This document shows positions 24,158 through 33,161 of a stretch of DNA of 64,000 nt, piece after piece. Made by a program: the position numbers and the translations under genes. The stretch's first letter is position 1. Every line of letters begins with the position of its first letter. The stretch comes from Candidatus Nanopelagicales bacterium. Its GTDB lineage: Bacteria; Actinomycetota; Actinomycetes; S36-B12; CAIYMF01. Location of the stretch: positions 62,001-126,000 of the forward strand of contig JAFIHG010000034.1 of NCBI GenBank assembly GCA_017848795.1, given 5' to 3'. Below the pieces are notes generated by a model that saw only the letters and a program-made list of their open reading frames with translations, searched no databases and was not told where the DNA came from.

Positions 24158-25800
24158 CCGGCGACGACTTCGCGGGCCGCCTCGCCCGGTACGCGCGCGA
24201 GCTCTGCCGGCACCACCCGATGCCCGGGGGTGTCCTGGTGGTCGTGGACCGGGCCGGCCCGCGTCACCAGATCCCGTTCGGGGTGGCCGACGTGGCGAGC
24301 GGTCGGGAGCCGGCCGACAACGACCTCTTCCAGATCGCGTCGATCAGCAAGTCGTTCGTGGCGCTGGTGATCCTGGCCCTGGCCGAGGAGGGCCGCGTCG
24401 GCCTCGACGAGCCGGTCGTACGGTGGCTGCCCTGGCTGCAGGCCGGCCGCTGGACCGGGGACATCACCGTGCGACACCTGCTGTCCCACACCGCCGGGCT
24501 GGTCATGGGCGGCGAGGGGCTGCCCGGCGGCGAAGCCCTCACCTGGGCGCTGCGCGAGCGGGCCAGCAGCCCGCCGGGACAACGCTTCCACTACTCCAAC
24601 CATGGCTACCTGCTGCTGGGGCAGGTGATCCGCGCGGCGACCGGCCGCCCGCTCGCCGACGTGCTGCAGGAGCGGTTGTTCGGTCCGCTGGGGATCGAGC
24701 ACGACGCCGTCGGCCGGGTCACCCATGCCGACCGGTCGCGGTTCGCGACCGGGTACTGGCCGGCGTACGACGACCGGCCCTGGCTGCCCGGCGATCCGCT
24801 CGCCCCGGCGGCCTGGGTGGAACTCGACGGCGCGGACGGCTGCATCGCGGTCACGGCGCGCGGGATCGGGCGGTACCTGCGGCTGCTGCTCGGCGACGGC
24901 ACGCTCGACGGCCGCACCGTGGTTGCTCCCGCGGTGCTGTCCCGACTCGGCGAGCCGGCCGCACCCGAGGGCGAAGACGTCCTGGCGCCCGACGGGTATC
25001 CGCCGGTGACCCTCAGCCGGTACGGCCTCGGGCTGAACCACGAGGTGATCGCCGGACGGCCCTGCCTGACCCACGGCGGCGGCAACATCGGCTACGCCTC
25101 GTTCGTCATCGCCGACCCGCAGGCCGACGTGGGCATCGGCGTGCTCACCAACGCGAACGGCGACTGCCTCGCCGCCCAGCACCTGGCGCGGGTCGCGCAC
25201 GGCATCCTCACCGAGGCGGCGCCGTCGTACGACGCGCTGCCGCGTGCCGACCTGCAGGTCCGCGCGGGCGAGCTGCCCAGCGCCCTGCTCGGCGCCTTCA
25301 CCGCGGACGGCACGGATCTCGAGCTGCGGGACGACCAACGAGGCGTACGGCTGCGCGACGCCCGCGGCCGCACCGGCCGGCTCTGGCGCACCTTGCTCGG
25401 TCGTTACGTGACCGACCACCCGCTGCTGCGGCCGTACCTCCTCGACGCGACGAGCGAGGGATGGGACGTCGGTCCGTACCTTTTCCGCCGCGGCGAGGGC
25501 ACCGCGGTCGCTGGCGCCGGTGCGGACCTCGCGCCGTACGTCGGGCACTACCGCTCCTGGACGCCCTGGTTCCCCGACTTCCGCATCGCGCCGCGCGGCG
25601 GCGCACTGCTGCTCTGCGCGCCCGGCGGGGTGGAGGCGCCGATGAGCGACGAGCGGCTCGTACCGGTGGGGGAGGGCCGCTTCCGGATCGGCGCCGACGA
25701 CTGGCTGCCGGAACGGCTGACCGAGCTCGCGCGGGTCGACGGCGCCGTCGTGCTGCTCGACCGCGACGGCGCCCGCTACTCCCGCACCTTCACCCCCTGA
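24154..25800 (+). CDS. Serine hydrolase of the beta-lactamase/D-aminopeptidase (class C-like) fold
   Basis: A 548-residue protein. Active-site motifs are SISK (S63-K66), YSN (147-149) and HGGG (307-310, the KTG position), the set found in DD-peptidases, esterases and D-aminopeptidases. A C-terminal region of about 200 residues follows, as in D-aminopeptidase DAP-type proteins. No signal peptide or membrane segment is seen, so it is cytoplasmic and unlikely to protect against antibiotics. GTG 24154 overlaps the decarboxylase stop (GTGA). In context it could split D-amino-acid-containing or other unusual amide or ester bonds of imported material. Confidence 0.85.
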   Translation: MTGDDFAGRLARYARELCRHHPMPGGVLVVVDRAGPRHQIPFGVADVASGREPADNDLFQIASISKSFVALVILALAEEGRVGLDEPVVRWLPWLQAGRWTGDITVRHLLSHTAGLVMGGEGLPGGEALTWALRERASSPPGQRFHYSNHGYLLLGQVIRAATGRPLADVLQERLFGPLGIEHDAVGRVTHADRSRFATGYWPAYDDRPWLPGDPLAPAAWVELDGADGCIAVTARGIGRYLRLLLGDGTLDGRTVVAPAVLSRLGEPAAPEGEDVLAPDGYPPVTLSRYGLGLNHEVIAGRPCLTHGGGNIGYASFVIADPQADVGIGVLTNANGDCLAAQHLARVAHGILTEAAPSYDALPRADLQVRAGELPSALLGAFTADGTDLELRDDQRGVRLRDARGRTGRLWRTLLGRYVTDHPLLRPYLLDATSEGWDVGPYLFRRGEGTAVAGAGADLAPYVGHYRSWTPWFPDFRIAPRGGALLLCAPGGVEAPMSDERLVPVGEGRFRIGADDWLPERLTELARVDGAVVLLDRDGARYSRTFTP

Positions 25801-26072
25801 CCAGAGCGGCTGACCGCTGGGGCGCTTCCGTGGCCATCCCGCCGAACGGCCCACGGCTGCATGCAGCCATCTGTCACCGGATCACGGACGCCCTCCGCGA
25901 GACAGTCGCTCGGCGCGTGAAAGGTCGGGCGAGTACTCGGTGGTCGAGCGTGGTCGAGACCACTTCGGTGATCATGGGCTCGACCCTCGACCGACGGCTG
26001 GTTGCGTCCGCATCTTTCGGAGCAGCAACGACAGGCGGGATGGGTGTCCGGGTCGGGTGATGGACTGGACCC
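25801..26072. repeat. Gap before recG carrying repeat family E, copy E1 (25970-26026)
   Basis: No gene is seen in these 272 bp. On the minus strand, 26026 to 25970 reads GCTGCTCCGAAAGATGCGG, then GACGCAACCAGCCGTCGG, TCGAGGGTCGAG and CATGATC. Copies E2a and E2b at 56249-56365 share the order CGAAAG, GCGGACGC, GTCGG/GTTGG, GTCGAG. A further GGTCGAGCGTGGTCGAGACC word lies at about 25942-25961, of a type dispersed in many actinobacterial genomes. E1 precedes recG, E2 precedes frr. Confidence 0.7.
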
Positions 26073-28325
26073 GTGGACCGACTCGACCCGCTGCGGCTCA
26101 CCGACACCCTCTCCACCGTGCTGGGCACGTCGGCGAAACCGCTCGCGTCCGAGCTCGGGCTGCACACGGTCGGGGACCTGCTGCGCCACTACCCGCGACG
26201 CTACGTCGAGCGGGGCCAGCTGACCGACCTGGCGTCCCTCGAGCTCGACGAGCACGTCACCGTCGTCGCCACCGTGAAGAAGGCGGTGAACGCCGAGTAC
26301 CGCGACCGCCGTACGGGGCGAAAGAGCCTGCGCCAGGAGGTGGTGGTCACCGACGGGCACGCCACGCTGCAGCTGGTGTTCTTCAAACAGCGCTGGATCG
26401 TGAACAAGCTGCGGCCCGGGCAAGCCGGCATGTTCTCGGGCAAGGTCTCGGCGTTCCGGGGCGTACGCCAGCTCGCGCACCCCGAGTTCCGGCTGTTCGA
26501 CGGTTCCGCCGGCCCGGGCGGCTCCGACGGGTCGGGGGACGGCGACCTCGATCCCGACGTCGTGCTGTCGTTCGCCGGCGCGCTCATCCCGGTCTACCCG
26601 GCCACCACCAAGGTGCAGTCATGGGTGATCGCCGACGCGGTGCGGCTCGTGCTCGACCAGCTCGCGCCCCAGCTCGACGACCCGCTCCCGGTGCTGCTGC
26701 GCGCCGAGCACGGGCTGTCGGGGTTGCGCGAGGCGTTCCAGGCGGTGCACCAGCCGCGGTCGCGGGAGCACGCGGAGGCCGGGCGGTCCCGGCTGCGGTG
26801 GGACGAGGCGTTCTTGATGCAGACCGTGCTCGCGCGGCGCCGGCATGCAGAGTCGGCGCTGCCGGCGACCGCGCGGGTCGACCCGGGAGACGCGATCCTC
26901 GCGGCGTTCGACGAACGGCTGCCGTTCGCACTCACGGCCGGGCAGCGCCGGGTGGGGGAGGAGATCGGCGCCGATCTGGCGCGCACCCACCCGATGCACC
27001 GGCTGCTGCACGGGGAGGTCGGCTCCGGCAAGACGGTCGTGGCGCTGCGGGCGATGCTCACCGTCGTCGACGCGGGCGGGCAGGCGGTACTGCTCGCACC
27101 GACGGAGGTGCTGGCCCAGCAGCATCACCGCTCGATCACGGCGCTGCTCGGCGACCTCGCGGAGCGCGGCCGGCTCGGCGGCACCGACATCGGTACGCGC
27201 GTCGCGCTGGTCACCGGGTCGATGACCGCCGCGCAGCGCCGTGAGGCGCTGCTCGACATCGGTGTCGGCGACGCCGGGATCGTGATCGGTACCCACGCGC
27301 TGCTCGAGGAACGGGTGCAGTTCTTCGACCTCGGCCTGGTCGTCGTGGACGAGCAGCATCGCTTCGGGGTCGAGCAGCGGGCTGCGCTGTCCGAGCGGAC
27401 GCGCCAGGGCACCCGGCCCCATGTCCTGGTGATGACGGCCACCCCGATCCCGCGCACCATCGCGATGACCGTCTTCGGCGACCTGGAGACCTCCTCGCTC
27501 ACCGAGCTGCCCGCCGGCCGCGCTCCTATCACCACACACGTCGTCGACGCCGCGCGGGCGCCGCGGCACCTGGCGCGCGTGTGGGAGCGCATCCGGGAAG
27601 AGGTCGCCGGCGGTCACCAGGCGTACGTCGTCTGCCCGCGCATCGCCGACGAGGCGCTCCCGCCGGAAACGCTGCCGCCGGAACCCGGTGAGGACAGCGG
27701 GCCCGCGAGGCGGCCAGGGGCGGGTGTGCTGGAGACCGCCGAGCTGCTCGCTGCCGGCCCGCTCGCCGGGCTGCGCATCGCGGTCCTGCACGGCCGCCTG
27801 CCCACCGAGGACAAGGACCGGGTGATGCGCGGGTTCGCCGCCGGCGACATCGACGTGCTCATCGCCACCACCGTGATCGAGGTGGGCGTCGACGTCCCGC
27901 GCGCGACGGTCATGGTCGTGATGGACGCCGAGTGGTTCGGGGTGTCCCAGCTGCACCAGATCCGCGGCCGGGTCGGTCGCGGCGGCCATCCCGGGCTGTG
28001 CCTACTGGTGACCGAGCAGCCTCCCGGCTCGGCGGGCTGGGAGCGCCTCGCCGCCGTGGCGAGCACGCTCGACGGGTTCGAGCTCTCCCGGCTCGACCTC
28101 GAGCAACGCCGTGAGGGCGACGTGCTCGGCGTGAAGCAGTCCGGGACCAAGTCCTCCCTGCGGCTGCTGGAGGTGCTGCGTGACGAGGAGCTGATCGCGC
28201 AGGCCCGCGCGTACGCGACCGCGGTCGTCGAGGCCGACCCCGAGCTCGCCGGTGAACCCGCGCTCGCTGCCGCGATCGCCCCGCTCGAGCTCGCCACCGC
28301 CTCCGAGTTCCTCGACAAGGCCTGA
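26073..28325 (+). CDS. recG: ATP-dependent DNA helicase RecG
   Basis: Branch-migrating helicase that rescues stalled replication forks; 750 residues, normal length. The N-terminal wedge/OB domain (GLHTVGDLLRHYPRRYVERGQL, VTDGHATLQLVFFKQRW) binds fork DNA. The helicase core has MHRLLHGEVGSGKTVVALRAM (Walker A), VVVDEQHRFGVEQRAAL (DEQH, Walker B), MTATPIPRTIAMTVFGDLETS and the C-terminal TTVIEVGVDVPRATVMVVMDAEWFGVSQLHQIRGRVGR. GTG 26073 gives the normal N-terminus. It usually follows the DAK2 gene closely; here 15 kb separate them. Confidence 0.97.
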   Translation: MDRLDPLRLTDTLSTVLGTSAKPLASELGLHTVGDLLRHYPRRYVERGQLTDLASLELDEHVTVVATVKKAVNAEYRDRRTGRKSLRQEVVVTDGHATLQLVFFKQRWIVNKLRPGQAGMFSGKVSAFRGVRQLAHPEFRLFDGSAGPGGSDGSGDGDLDPDVVLSFAGALIPVYPATTKVQSWVIADAVRLVLDQLAPQLDDPLPVLLRAEHGLSGLREAFQAVHQPRSREHAEAGRSRLRWDEAFLMQTVLARRRHAESALPATARVDPGDAILAAFDERLPFALTAGQRRVGEEIGADLARTHPMHRLLHGEVGSGKTVVALRAMLTVVDAGGQAVLLAPTEVLAQQHHRSITALLGDLAERGRLGGTDIGTRVALVTGSMTAAQRREALLDIGVGDAGIVIGTHALLEERVQFFDLGLVVVDEQHRFGVEQRAALSERTRQGTRPHVLVMTATPIPRTIAMTVFGDLETSSLTELPAGRAPITTHVVDAARAPRHLARVWERIREEVAGGHQAYVVCPRIADEALPPETLPPEPGEDSGPARRPGAGVLETAELLAAGPLAGLRIAVLHGRLPTEDKDRVMRGFAAGDIDVLIATTVIEVGVDVPRATVMVVMDAEWFGVSQLHQIRGRVGRGGHPGLCLLVTEQPPGSAGWERLAAVASTLDGFELSRLDLEQRREGDVLGVKQSGTKSSLRLLEVLRDEELIAQARAYATAVVEADPELAGEPALAAAIAPLELATASEFLDKA

Positions 28326-28358
28326 CCCCACGCCGACCCGTACCGCACCCCCCTCTTC

Positions 28359-28430
28359 GTTGATCAAGGAGAAGGTGACGTTTTCGATCTTGGGGTAGTG
28401 ATCGAAAACGTCACCTCCTCCTTGATCAAC
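28359..28430. repeat. Repeat family B hairpin, copy B1
   Basis: Two 31-bp arms (28359-28389 and 28400-28430) beginning with GTTGATCAAGGAG pair with one mismatch around a 10-nt loop. Copy B2 at 53121-53192 has the same arms, one mismatch at another place and an unrelated 10-nt loop. B1 lies between recG and rsmD. The conserved-arm, variable-loop design suggests a maintained DNA or RNA structure. Confidence 0.88.
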
Positions 28431-28460
28431 AACGGGTGCCGCGGTGGTAACGTGCGCTGA

Positions 28461-28514
28461 ATGGCCATGCCGTACGCCCTGGTCATCGCGACGACCGAGG
28501 GCCGCGCGCCGTGA
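28461..28514 (+). CDS. Possible 17-codon leader mini-ORF overlapping the rsmD start
   Basis: ATG 28461 opens [17 protein letters not shown] and ends at TGA 28512-28514, which overlaps the rsmD GTG (28511-28513). No clear Shine-Dalgarno lies before either start. It may couple translation to rsmD or may be chance; the arrangement parallels the mini-ORFs before the GntR gene and lepB. Confidence 0.3.
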   Translation: MAMPYALVIATTEGRAP

Positions 28515-29086
28515 CGCGGATCATCGCGGGGGCGGCCCGTGGACGGCGGCTCGCCGTCCCGCACACGGGTACGCGGCCTACCGCCGACCGGGTGCGGGAG
28601 GCGCTGTTCAGCGCGCTGGAGTCTGCGCTCGGCGCCTGGGCCGGCGTGCGGGTGCTCGATCTGTACGCCGGGTCCGGCGCGCTCGGCCTGGAGGCGCTCT
28701 CGCGCGGCGCCGCGCATGCGCTGCTCGTCGAGCACGACCGCAAGGCGCTGGCGGCGCTGCGCACCAATGTGGACCGGACCGGCTTGCACGGGGCGCAGGT
28801 GCGAGCGGGCGAGGTGCGCCGGGTGCTCGCCGACGCGCCGGTGCAGCCGTACGACGTGGTGCTCGCCGACCCCCCGTACGACCTGCCCGACGACCGCCTG
28901 AGAGTCGTGCTGGAAGCGCTGGCGGCACACGGCTGGGTCGCCGACGGTGCGAGCGTCGTCGTCGAGCGGGCCCGCGGGTCGTCGGTGCCGTGGCCGGCGG
29001 GGTACGCGCCGCAGCGCGAGCGGCGGTACGGGGACACCGTGCTGGGGTGGGCGCTTTGGTACCGTCGCGACCCCGATCACGACTGA
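28511..29086 (+). CDS. rsmD: 16S rRNA (guanine(966)-N2)-methyltransferase
   Basis: Uses S-adenosylmethionine to methylate G966 of 16S rRNA in the small subunit. The 191-residue protein begins [16 protein letters not shown] and continues [18 protein letters not shown], the family hallmark. The SAM loop is [20 protein letters not shown] and the catalytic motif is [10 protein letters not shown] (a DPPY type). It sits between recG and coaD, the usual actinobacterial order. Confidence 0.96.
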   Translation: MTRIIAGAARGRRLAVPHTGTRPTADRVREALFSALESALGAWAGVRVLDLYAGSGALGLEALSRGAAHALLVEHDRKALAALRTNVDRTGLHGAQVRAGEVRRVLADAPVQPYDVVLADPPYDLPDDRLRVVLEALAAHGWVADGASVVVERARGSSVPWPAGYAPQRERRYGDTVLGWALWYRRDPDHD

Positions 29087-29129
29087 GCACCGCAGAAGCC
29101 CGGACCGGCCGATCACCGAAGGAGTCCGC

Positions 29130-29609
29130 GTGGCGAAGGCTGTGTGTCCCGGCTCGTTCGACCCGGTGACCAACGGGCACGTCGACGTGTTCGGCCGCGC
29201 TGCGGCGCTCTTCGACGAGGTGACGGTCGCGGTCCTGATCAACAAGACGAAGAGCAGCCTGTTCAGCGTCGAGGAACGCATGCAGATGCTGCGCGAGAGC
29301 GTGCGCGCGTACCCCAACGTCGTTGTCGACTCCTTCCACGGCCTGCTCGTCGACTACTGCCGCGCCCACGGCATCCAGGCCATCGTGAAGGGCCTGCGGG
29401 CGGTCAGCGACTTCGACTACGAGCTGCAGATGGCCCAGATGAACCACCGGCTCACCGGCACCGAGACGCTGTTCGTGTCGACCAACCCGCTGTACAGCTA
29501 CCTGTCCTCCAGCCTGGTCAAGGAGGTCGCGACGTACGGTGGTGACGTGTCGGGCCTGGTCCCGGACTTCGTGCTGGACCAGCTGCACGCGCGGGTCCGG
29601 CAGCCCTGA
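29130..29609 (+). CDS. coaD: Phosphopantetheine adenylyltransferase
   Basis: Transfers AMP from ATP to 4'-phosphopantetheine, the penultimate step of coenzyme A synthesis; 159 residues. The nucleotidyltransferase signature [20 protein letters not shown] (TxGH type) is at the N-terminus. [20 protein letters not shown] and the C-terminal [24 protein letters not shown] follow. GTG 29130 is preceded by GAAGGAG. Confidence 0.97.
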   Translation: MAKAVCPGSFDPVTNGHVDVFGRAAALFDEVTVAVLINKTKSSLFSVEERMQMLRESVRAYPNVVVDSFHGLLVDYCRAHGIQAIVKGLRAVSDFDYELQMAQMNHRLTGTETLFVSTNPLYSYLSSSLVKEVATYGGDVSGLVPDFVLDQLHARVRQP

Positions 29610-29639
29610 GCGCGCCCGGCGGAAGCGGAAGGACCGGCA

Positions 29640-30119
29640 GTGGACGTGCATGACAAGCTCGACGAGCTGTCCGCCCTCGTCGAGGGCGCCCGCGCGATGC
29701 CGATGTCGGCGTCGTGCGTGGTCAACCGCACCCAGGTGCTGGACCTGCTCGACGAGGTACGCGCGTTGCTGCCCGGCGCCCTCGCGCACGCCGACGACGT
29801 CCTCACCGACCGCGCGGACATCCTGCGCGAGGCGCAGCGCGACGCCGACCGGCTGCTCGAGCAGGCCCGCGCCGATGCCGCCGAACTGGTGAGCGAGCAC
29901 GAGATCTACCGCACCGCCCTCGGCGAGGCGGACCTGATCCGTACCGAGGCGGCCGAGCAGGCCCACCGGATGCGCCAGGAGACCGACGACTACGTCGACG
30001 CCAAGCTCGCCAACTTCGAGGTCGCGCTGCACAAGACGCTCGCCGCCGTGCAGAAGGGCCGGGAGAAGATCCAGAGCCGCTACGTCGAGGAGGAACCGGC
30101 CGCGCCGCTCCCGTACTGA
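29640..30119 (+). CDS. Coiled-coil DivIVA/AtpF-like protein of unknown function
   Basis: A 159-residue, strongly helical and charged protein. Residues about 60-140 form a long coiled coil (ILREAQRDADRLLEQARADAAELVSEHEIYRTALGEADLIRTEAAEQAHRM) resembling the stalks of DivIVA-type and ATP synthase b-subunit proteins. No membrane segment is visible. It occupies the standard actinobacterial slot between coaD and the DUF177/yceD gene, where homologues are annotated as cell-division-initiation-like proteins. Actual function is unknown. GTG 29640 starts 30 bp after coaD. Confidence 0.75.
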   Translation: MDVHDKLDELSALVEGARAMPMSASCVVNRTQVLDLLDEVRALLPGALAHADDVLTDRADILREAQRDADRLLEQARADAAELVSEHEIYRTALGEADLIRTEAAEQAHRMRQETDDYVDAKLANFEVALHKTLAAVQKGREKIQSRYVEEEPAAPLPY

Positions 30120-30141
30120 CCGGCTCCGCCGCATCCGTCGA

Positions 30142-30171
30142 TTTGGGTCCCGCCCGAGGCTCCGTTAGGCT
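30142..30171 (+). promoter_or_regulatory. Candidate promoter of the yceD-rpmF operon
   Basis: TTTGGG (30142-30147), an 18-bp spacer and TAGGCT (30166-30171) form a plausible -35/-10 pair. The transcript would start near 30178 with a leader of about 110 nt before GTG 30288. Confidence 0.45.
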
Positions 30172-30287
30172 GCCGGGTCGGCTCCGACGGCCGCCGGTGC
30201 ACGCTGCTCGCCATCGATCCGCGTGCTACCGACCCCGCCGTCCACTACCGATCATCCTGTCCGCAACCCGAGCGAAGGCAATACCCG

Positions 30288-30944
30288 GTGACCATGCACG
30301 ATCACCGGCCCGACACCCACCCGTTCGTCATCGACGTACGCGAGCTGGGTCGCCGAGCCGGCGCGATGAGCCGGGTCGAACGGACCGTACCCGCCCCGGC
30401 CGACCTCACCTCGATGGGCGCCACCGTCCCCGCCGGCAGCGACCTCGAGCTGGACCTGCGCCTGGAGTCGGTGATCGAGGGGGTCCTGGTGTCGGGCACC
30501 GCGACCGCGCAGGTACGGGCCGAGTGCAGCCGCTGCCTGGACCCCGTGCACGACGAGATCACCGTCGAGCTGACCGAGCTGTACGCGTACCCGGAGACCG
30601 ACGCCCGCGGTCGGCTGCGGGCCGCGCCCGACGACGGGCAGGCGGCCGCGGACCTGGACGAGCGGCCCTTGGACGGGGACCGGCTCGACCTCGAGCCCGC
30701 GCTGCGTGACGCGCTCGTCGTCGCGCTGCCGCTCGCTCCCGTGTGCCGCGACGACTGTCCTGGGCTGTGCCCGCAGTGCGGCGCCCGGCTCGCGGACGAC
30801 CCCGACCACCGGCACGAGCAGTACGATCCGCGGTGGGCCGCGCTCGGCGCACTGTCGGAGTCGCTCACCGAGCCGACGCGGCCAACCGGGTCCGGTCGGC
30901 CGTCCGAGACCATCAACGGATCCCACGAGAAGGAAGAGGGCTAG
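30288..30944 (+). CDS. yceD: DUF177/YceD family protein
   Basis: A 218-residue member of the YceD family linked in many bacteria to rpmF and to 23S rRNA accumulation. The central TGTATAQVRAECSRCLDPV and the later CRDDCPGLCPQCGARL each carry a Cys-x2-Cys pair, the family's conserved, probably metal-binding, cysteines. EYDPRW-like HEQYDPRWAALGAL ends the core. rpmF starts 4 bp after its stop, so both are made from one transcript. GTG 30288 or ATG 30294 could each be the start. Confidence 0.9.
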   Translation: MTMHDHRPDTHPFVIDVRELGRRAGAMSRVERTVPAPADLTSMGATVPAGSDLELDLRLESVIEGVLVSGTATAQVRAECSRCLDPVHDEITVELTELYAYPETDARGRLRAAPDDGQAAADLDERPLDGDRLDLEPALRDALVVALPLAPVCRDDCPGLCPQCGARLADDPDHRHEQYDPRWAALGALSESLTEPTRPTGSGRPSETINGSHEKEEG

Positions 30945-30948
30945 CGCC

Positions 30949-31128
30949 GTGGCCGTCCCGAAGCGGAAGACCTCCCGCAGCAACACCCGCCACCGCCGTG
31001 CGCAGTGGAAAGCGAAGCTGCCGCAGATCAACAAGGTGATGGGCCGAGACGGCCGGCCCGAGTTCGTCGTGCCGCACCGCGTCGACGCCGACGGCGAGTA
31101 CAACGGCCGCCGGGTCCTCGAGCCCTGA
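30949..31128 (+). CDS. rpmF: 50S ribosomal protein L32
   Basis: Large-subunit protein of 59 residues starting AVPKRKTSRSNTRHRRAQWK, the standard L32 N-terminus. No zinc-binding cysteines are present, unlike the L28 in this window. The AAGGAAGAGGG before the GTG at 30949 serves as ribosome binding site. It is translationally close to yceD and plsX. Confidence 0.96.
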   Translation: MAVPKRKTSRSNTRHRRAQWKAKLPQINKVMGRDGRPEFVVPHRVDADGEYNGRRVLEP

Positions 31129-31138
31129 GCATCCGCCG

Positions 31139-32158
31139 GTGACCGCCCCCGAGCCCGTACGGGCAGCGGCACCGCCGGTCCGCCTCGCCGTCGACCTGCT
31201 GGGCGGTGACGGCGGCACCGACGCCGTCGCGCAGGCGGTCGCCGCCTGGCTCGCCGACGGCTCCTCCGGCGAGCCGACCGACGCCGCCCGGCTCGTGCTG
31301 GTCGGCCCGTCCGAGGACGCACGACGGGCGCTGCGCGCGCACGGCGTGGACCCCGCCCACCCGGGGCTGAGTTTCGTGGAGGCGACCGGCAGCATCGCGA
31401 CGGGTGACCCGCCGGTGACCGCGCTGCGGACCGCGGGCGACACCCGCGCCGCTACCGTGCGCGCCGCGGCCGAGCTGGTACGCGCCGGCGGGGCGGACGC
31501 CCTGGTGAGCGCCGGCCACACCGGTGCTGCCGTCGTCGCGACGAGCCTGGTCTGGGGCCGGCTGCCGGATGCGCTGCGCCCGGTCCTCGCGGTGCTGCTG
31601 CCGGCGCGGCCGCGCCCGGTCCTGCTGCTCGACGTCGGTGCGACCCCCGACGCCTCGGCCGACGTGCTCGTCTCCCATGCGACAGCGGGCGTCCGTCACG
31701 CCATCGCGACCGGGCTGAGCCCGGCCCCGCGGGTGGGGCTGCTGTCCATCGGCTCCGAGACCGGCAAGGGCGACCAGCTGCGGCGCAGCACCGCCCCGCT
31801 GCTCGATGCGGCGTTCGGCGCCGCGTACGTCGGCCTGGTCGAGGGCGGCGACGTGCTCGACGGCGACCGCGCCGACGTCGTGGTGACCGACGGCTTCACC
31901 GGCAACGTCCTGCTCAAGGGGCTCGAGGCGGCGGTGCGCTGGACCCTCGATCTCGCCGGCCCCCCGGCGCGCGCGGCCGTCGGACGGGTGCTCGCGCCTC
32001 CCTACGGCGCAGGGGTCCTGCTCGGCGTTCGGGGTGACGCCGTGCTCGCGCACGGCGCCGCCGACGCGGGCGCCATGGTGACCGCGCTGCGGGTGGCGAG
32101 CGACCGGGTGCAGCGCCGCCGCGCCGCCGCGAGCGGCGAGGTGGGAACGCCCGCATGA
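31139..32158 (+). CDS. plsX: Phosphate acyltransferase PlsX
   Basis: Converts acyl-ACP to acyl-phosphate for phospholipid synthesis; 339 residues. The N-terminal VRLAVDLLGGDGG (AxDxMGGD-like), GADALVSAGHTGAAVVATSL, LDVGATPDASADVLV and VVTDGFTGNVLLKGLE are the family landmarks. GTG 31139 follows rpmF by 10 bp and the stop overlaps acpP (ATGA). Together with the ACP and rpmF this is the classical plsX-acpP neighbourhood, here without fabH, fabD or fabF. Confidence 0.94.
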   Translation: MTAPEPVRAAAPPVRLAVDLLGGDGGTDAVAQAVAAWLADGSSGEPTDAARLVLVGPSEDARRALRAHGVDPAHPGLSFVEATGSIATGDPPVTALRTAGDTRAATVRAAAELVRAGGADALVSAGHTGAAVVATSLVWGRLPDALRPVLAVLLPARPRPVLLLDVGATPDASADVLVSHATAGVRHAIATGLSPAPRVGLLSIGSETGKGDQLRRSTAPLLDAAFGAAYVGLVEGGDVLDGDRADVVVTDGFTGNVLLKGLEAAVRWTLDLAGPPARAAVGRVLAPPYGAGVLLGVRGDAVLAHGAADAGAMVTALRVASDRVQRRRAAASGEVGTPA

Positions 32159-32424
32159 GCCCGTCCGACGCGGTCGCGCCCGATACTGCGGCGCTCGCCG
32201 CGGACGCTCTCGGCCACGTGCTCGACCTGCCGGCCGCCGGGCTGCGCGCGGACACCCCGCTCGCCGACCTCGGCGTCGACTCGATCGCCCGCATCCAATG
32301 GGCCGACGTCGCCGAGGCGCGGTGCCGCGGACGCGGCCTGCGCGTGCACGTCGATGACGACGCGCTCGCTGCCGCCCGTACCCTCGCCGACCTCGCCGCC
32401 GCGCTGACCGCGGGGTGCCGGTGA
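32155..32424 (+). CDS. acpP: Acyl carrier protein
   Basis: Eighty-nine residues with the phosphopantetheine-attachment serine in [18 protein letters not shown] (usually DSLxxVE). Helix I and the acidic helix II are less conserved than in typical AcpP, so it may be a diverged housekeeping ACP. It overlaps plsX upstream (ATGA) and rnc downstream (GTGA), so all three are co-translated. Being beside plsX argues against a polyketide role. Confidence 0.88.
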   Translation: MSPSDAVAPDTAALAADALGHVLDLPAAGLRADTPLADLGVDSIARIQWADVAEARCRGRGLRVHVDDDALAAARTLADLAAALTAGCR

Positions 32425-33140
32425 GCGACCGGCGCCGTACCGCCGACGCTGCGGCGCCGACCGGCCTGGTGCAGGCGCTCGGCGTCGACGTGCACCCGCC
32501 GCTGCTCGAACGGGCGCTGACCCACCGCTCGTACGCGTACGAGCACGGGGGACTGCCGACGAACGAACGGCTCGAGTTCCTCGGTGACTCCGTGCTCGGG
32601 CTCGTCGTCACCGATGCGCTGTTCCGCCGGCGTCCCGAGATGCCCGAAGGCCAGCTCGCCAAGCTGCGCGCCGCCGTGGTCAACGCGCGCGCGCTCGCCG
32701 GTGTCGGACGTGCCCTCGGGGTGGGTCCCCACCTCCGGCTCGGGCGGGGAGAGCTCGCGACCGGCGGCCAGGACAAGGACTCGATCCTGGCCGACACCGT
32801 CGAGGCACTGATCGGCGCCGTCTACATCGACCACGGGCTGGCGGTCGCCTCCGCGCTGGTGCACCGGCTGTTCGACCCGCTCATCGCCGAGGCGACCGAG
32901 CTGGGGGCCGGGCTGGACTGGAAGACCAGCCTGCAGGAGCTCAGCGCCACCCGGGGGCTGGGAGTGCCCGAGTACGTCGTCACCGAGAGCGGGCCGGACC
33001 ACGCCAAGACCTTCCGCGCCCAGGTCCGGCTGGGCGGTGCGGACCATGGGGAAGGCACCGGGAGCAGCAAGAAGCAGGCCGAGCAGCAGGCGGCGCAGCA
33101 GACCTACACCCGGCTCGTCGCCGCGGTCGACGACGCGTGA
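32421..33140 (+). CDS. rnc: Ribonuclease III
   Basis: Double-strand-specific endoribonuclease processing rRNA precursors; 239 residues from GTG 32421, which overlaps the acpP stop. The catalytic signature [16 protein letters not shown] lies about 55 residues in, and [18 protein letters not shown] supplies the remaining metal ligands. A C-terminal double-stranded-RNA-binding domain follows: [33 protein letters not shown], ending [19 protein letters not shown]. Confidence 0.96.
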   Translation: MSDRRRTADAAAPTGLVQALGVDVHPPLLERALTHRSYAYEHGGLPTNERLEFLGDSVLGLVVTDALFRRRPEMPEGQLAKLRAAVVNARALAGVGRALGVGPHLRLGRGELATGGQDKDSILADTVEALIGAVYIDHGLAVASALVHRLFDPLIAEATELGAGLDWKTSLQELSATRGLGVPEYVVTESGPDHAKTFRAQVRLGGADHGEGTGSSKKQAEQQAAQQTYTRLVAAVDDA

Positions 33141-33161
33141 GCAGCCCCGGGCCGGACCGCC

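Noticed and set aside
24154-25800. Antibiotic-resistance beta-lactamase
   Set aside because: No signal peptide, a 200-residue C-terminal extension and a catabolic operon make a cytoplasmic hydrolase more likely.
32155-32424. ACP as part of a polyketide or peptide natural-product cluster
   Set aside because: It is overlapped by plsX and rnc in the standard fatty-acid/ribosome neighbourhood; no ketosynthase or adenylation domain is present.
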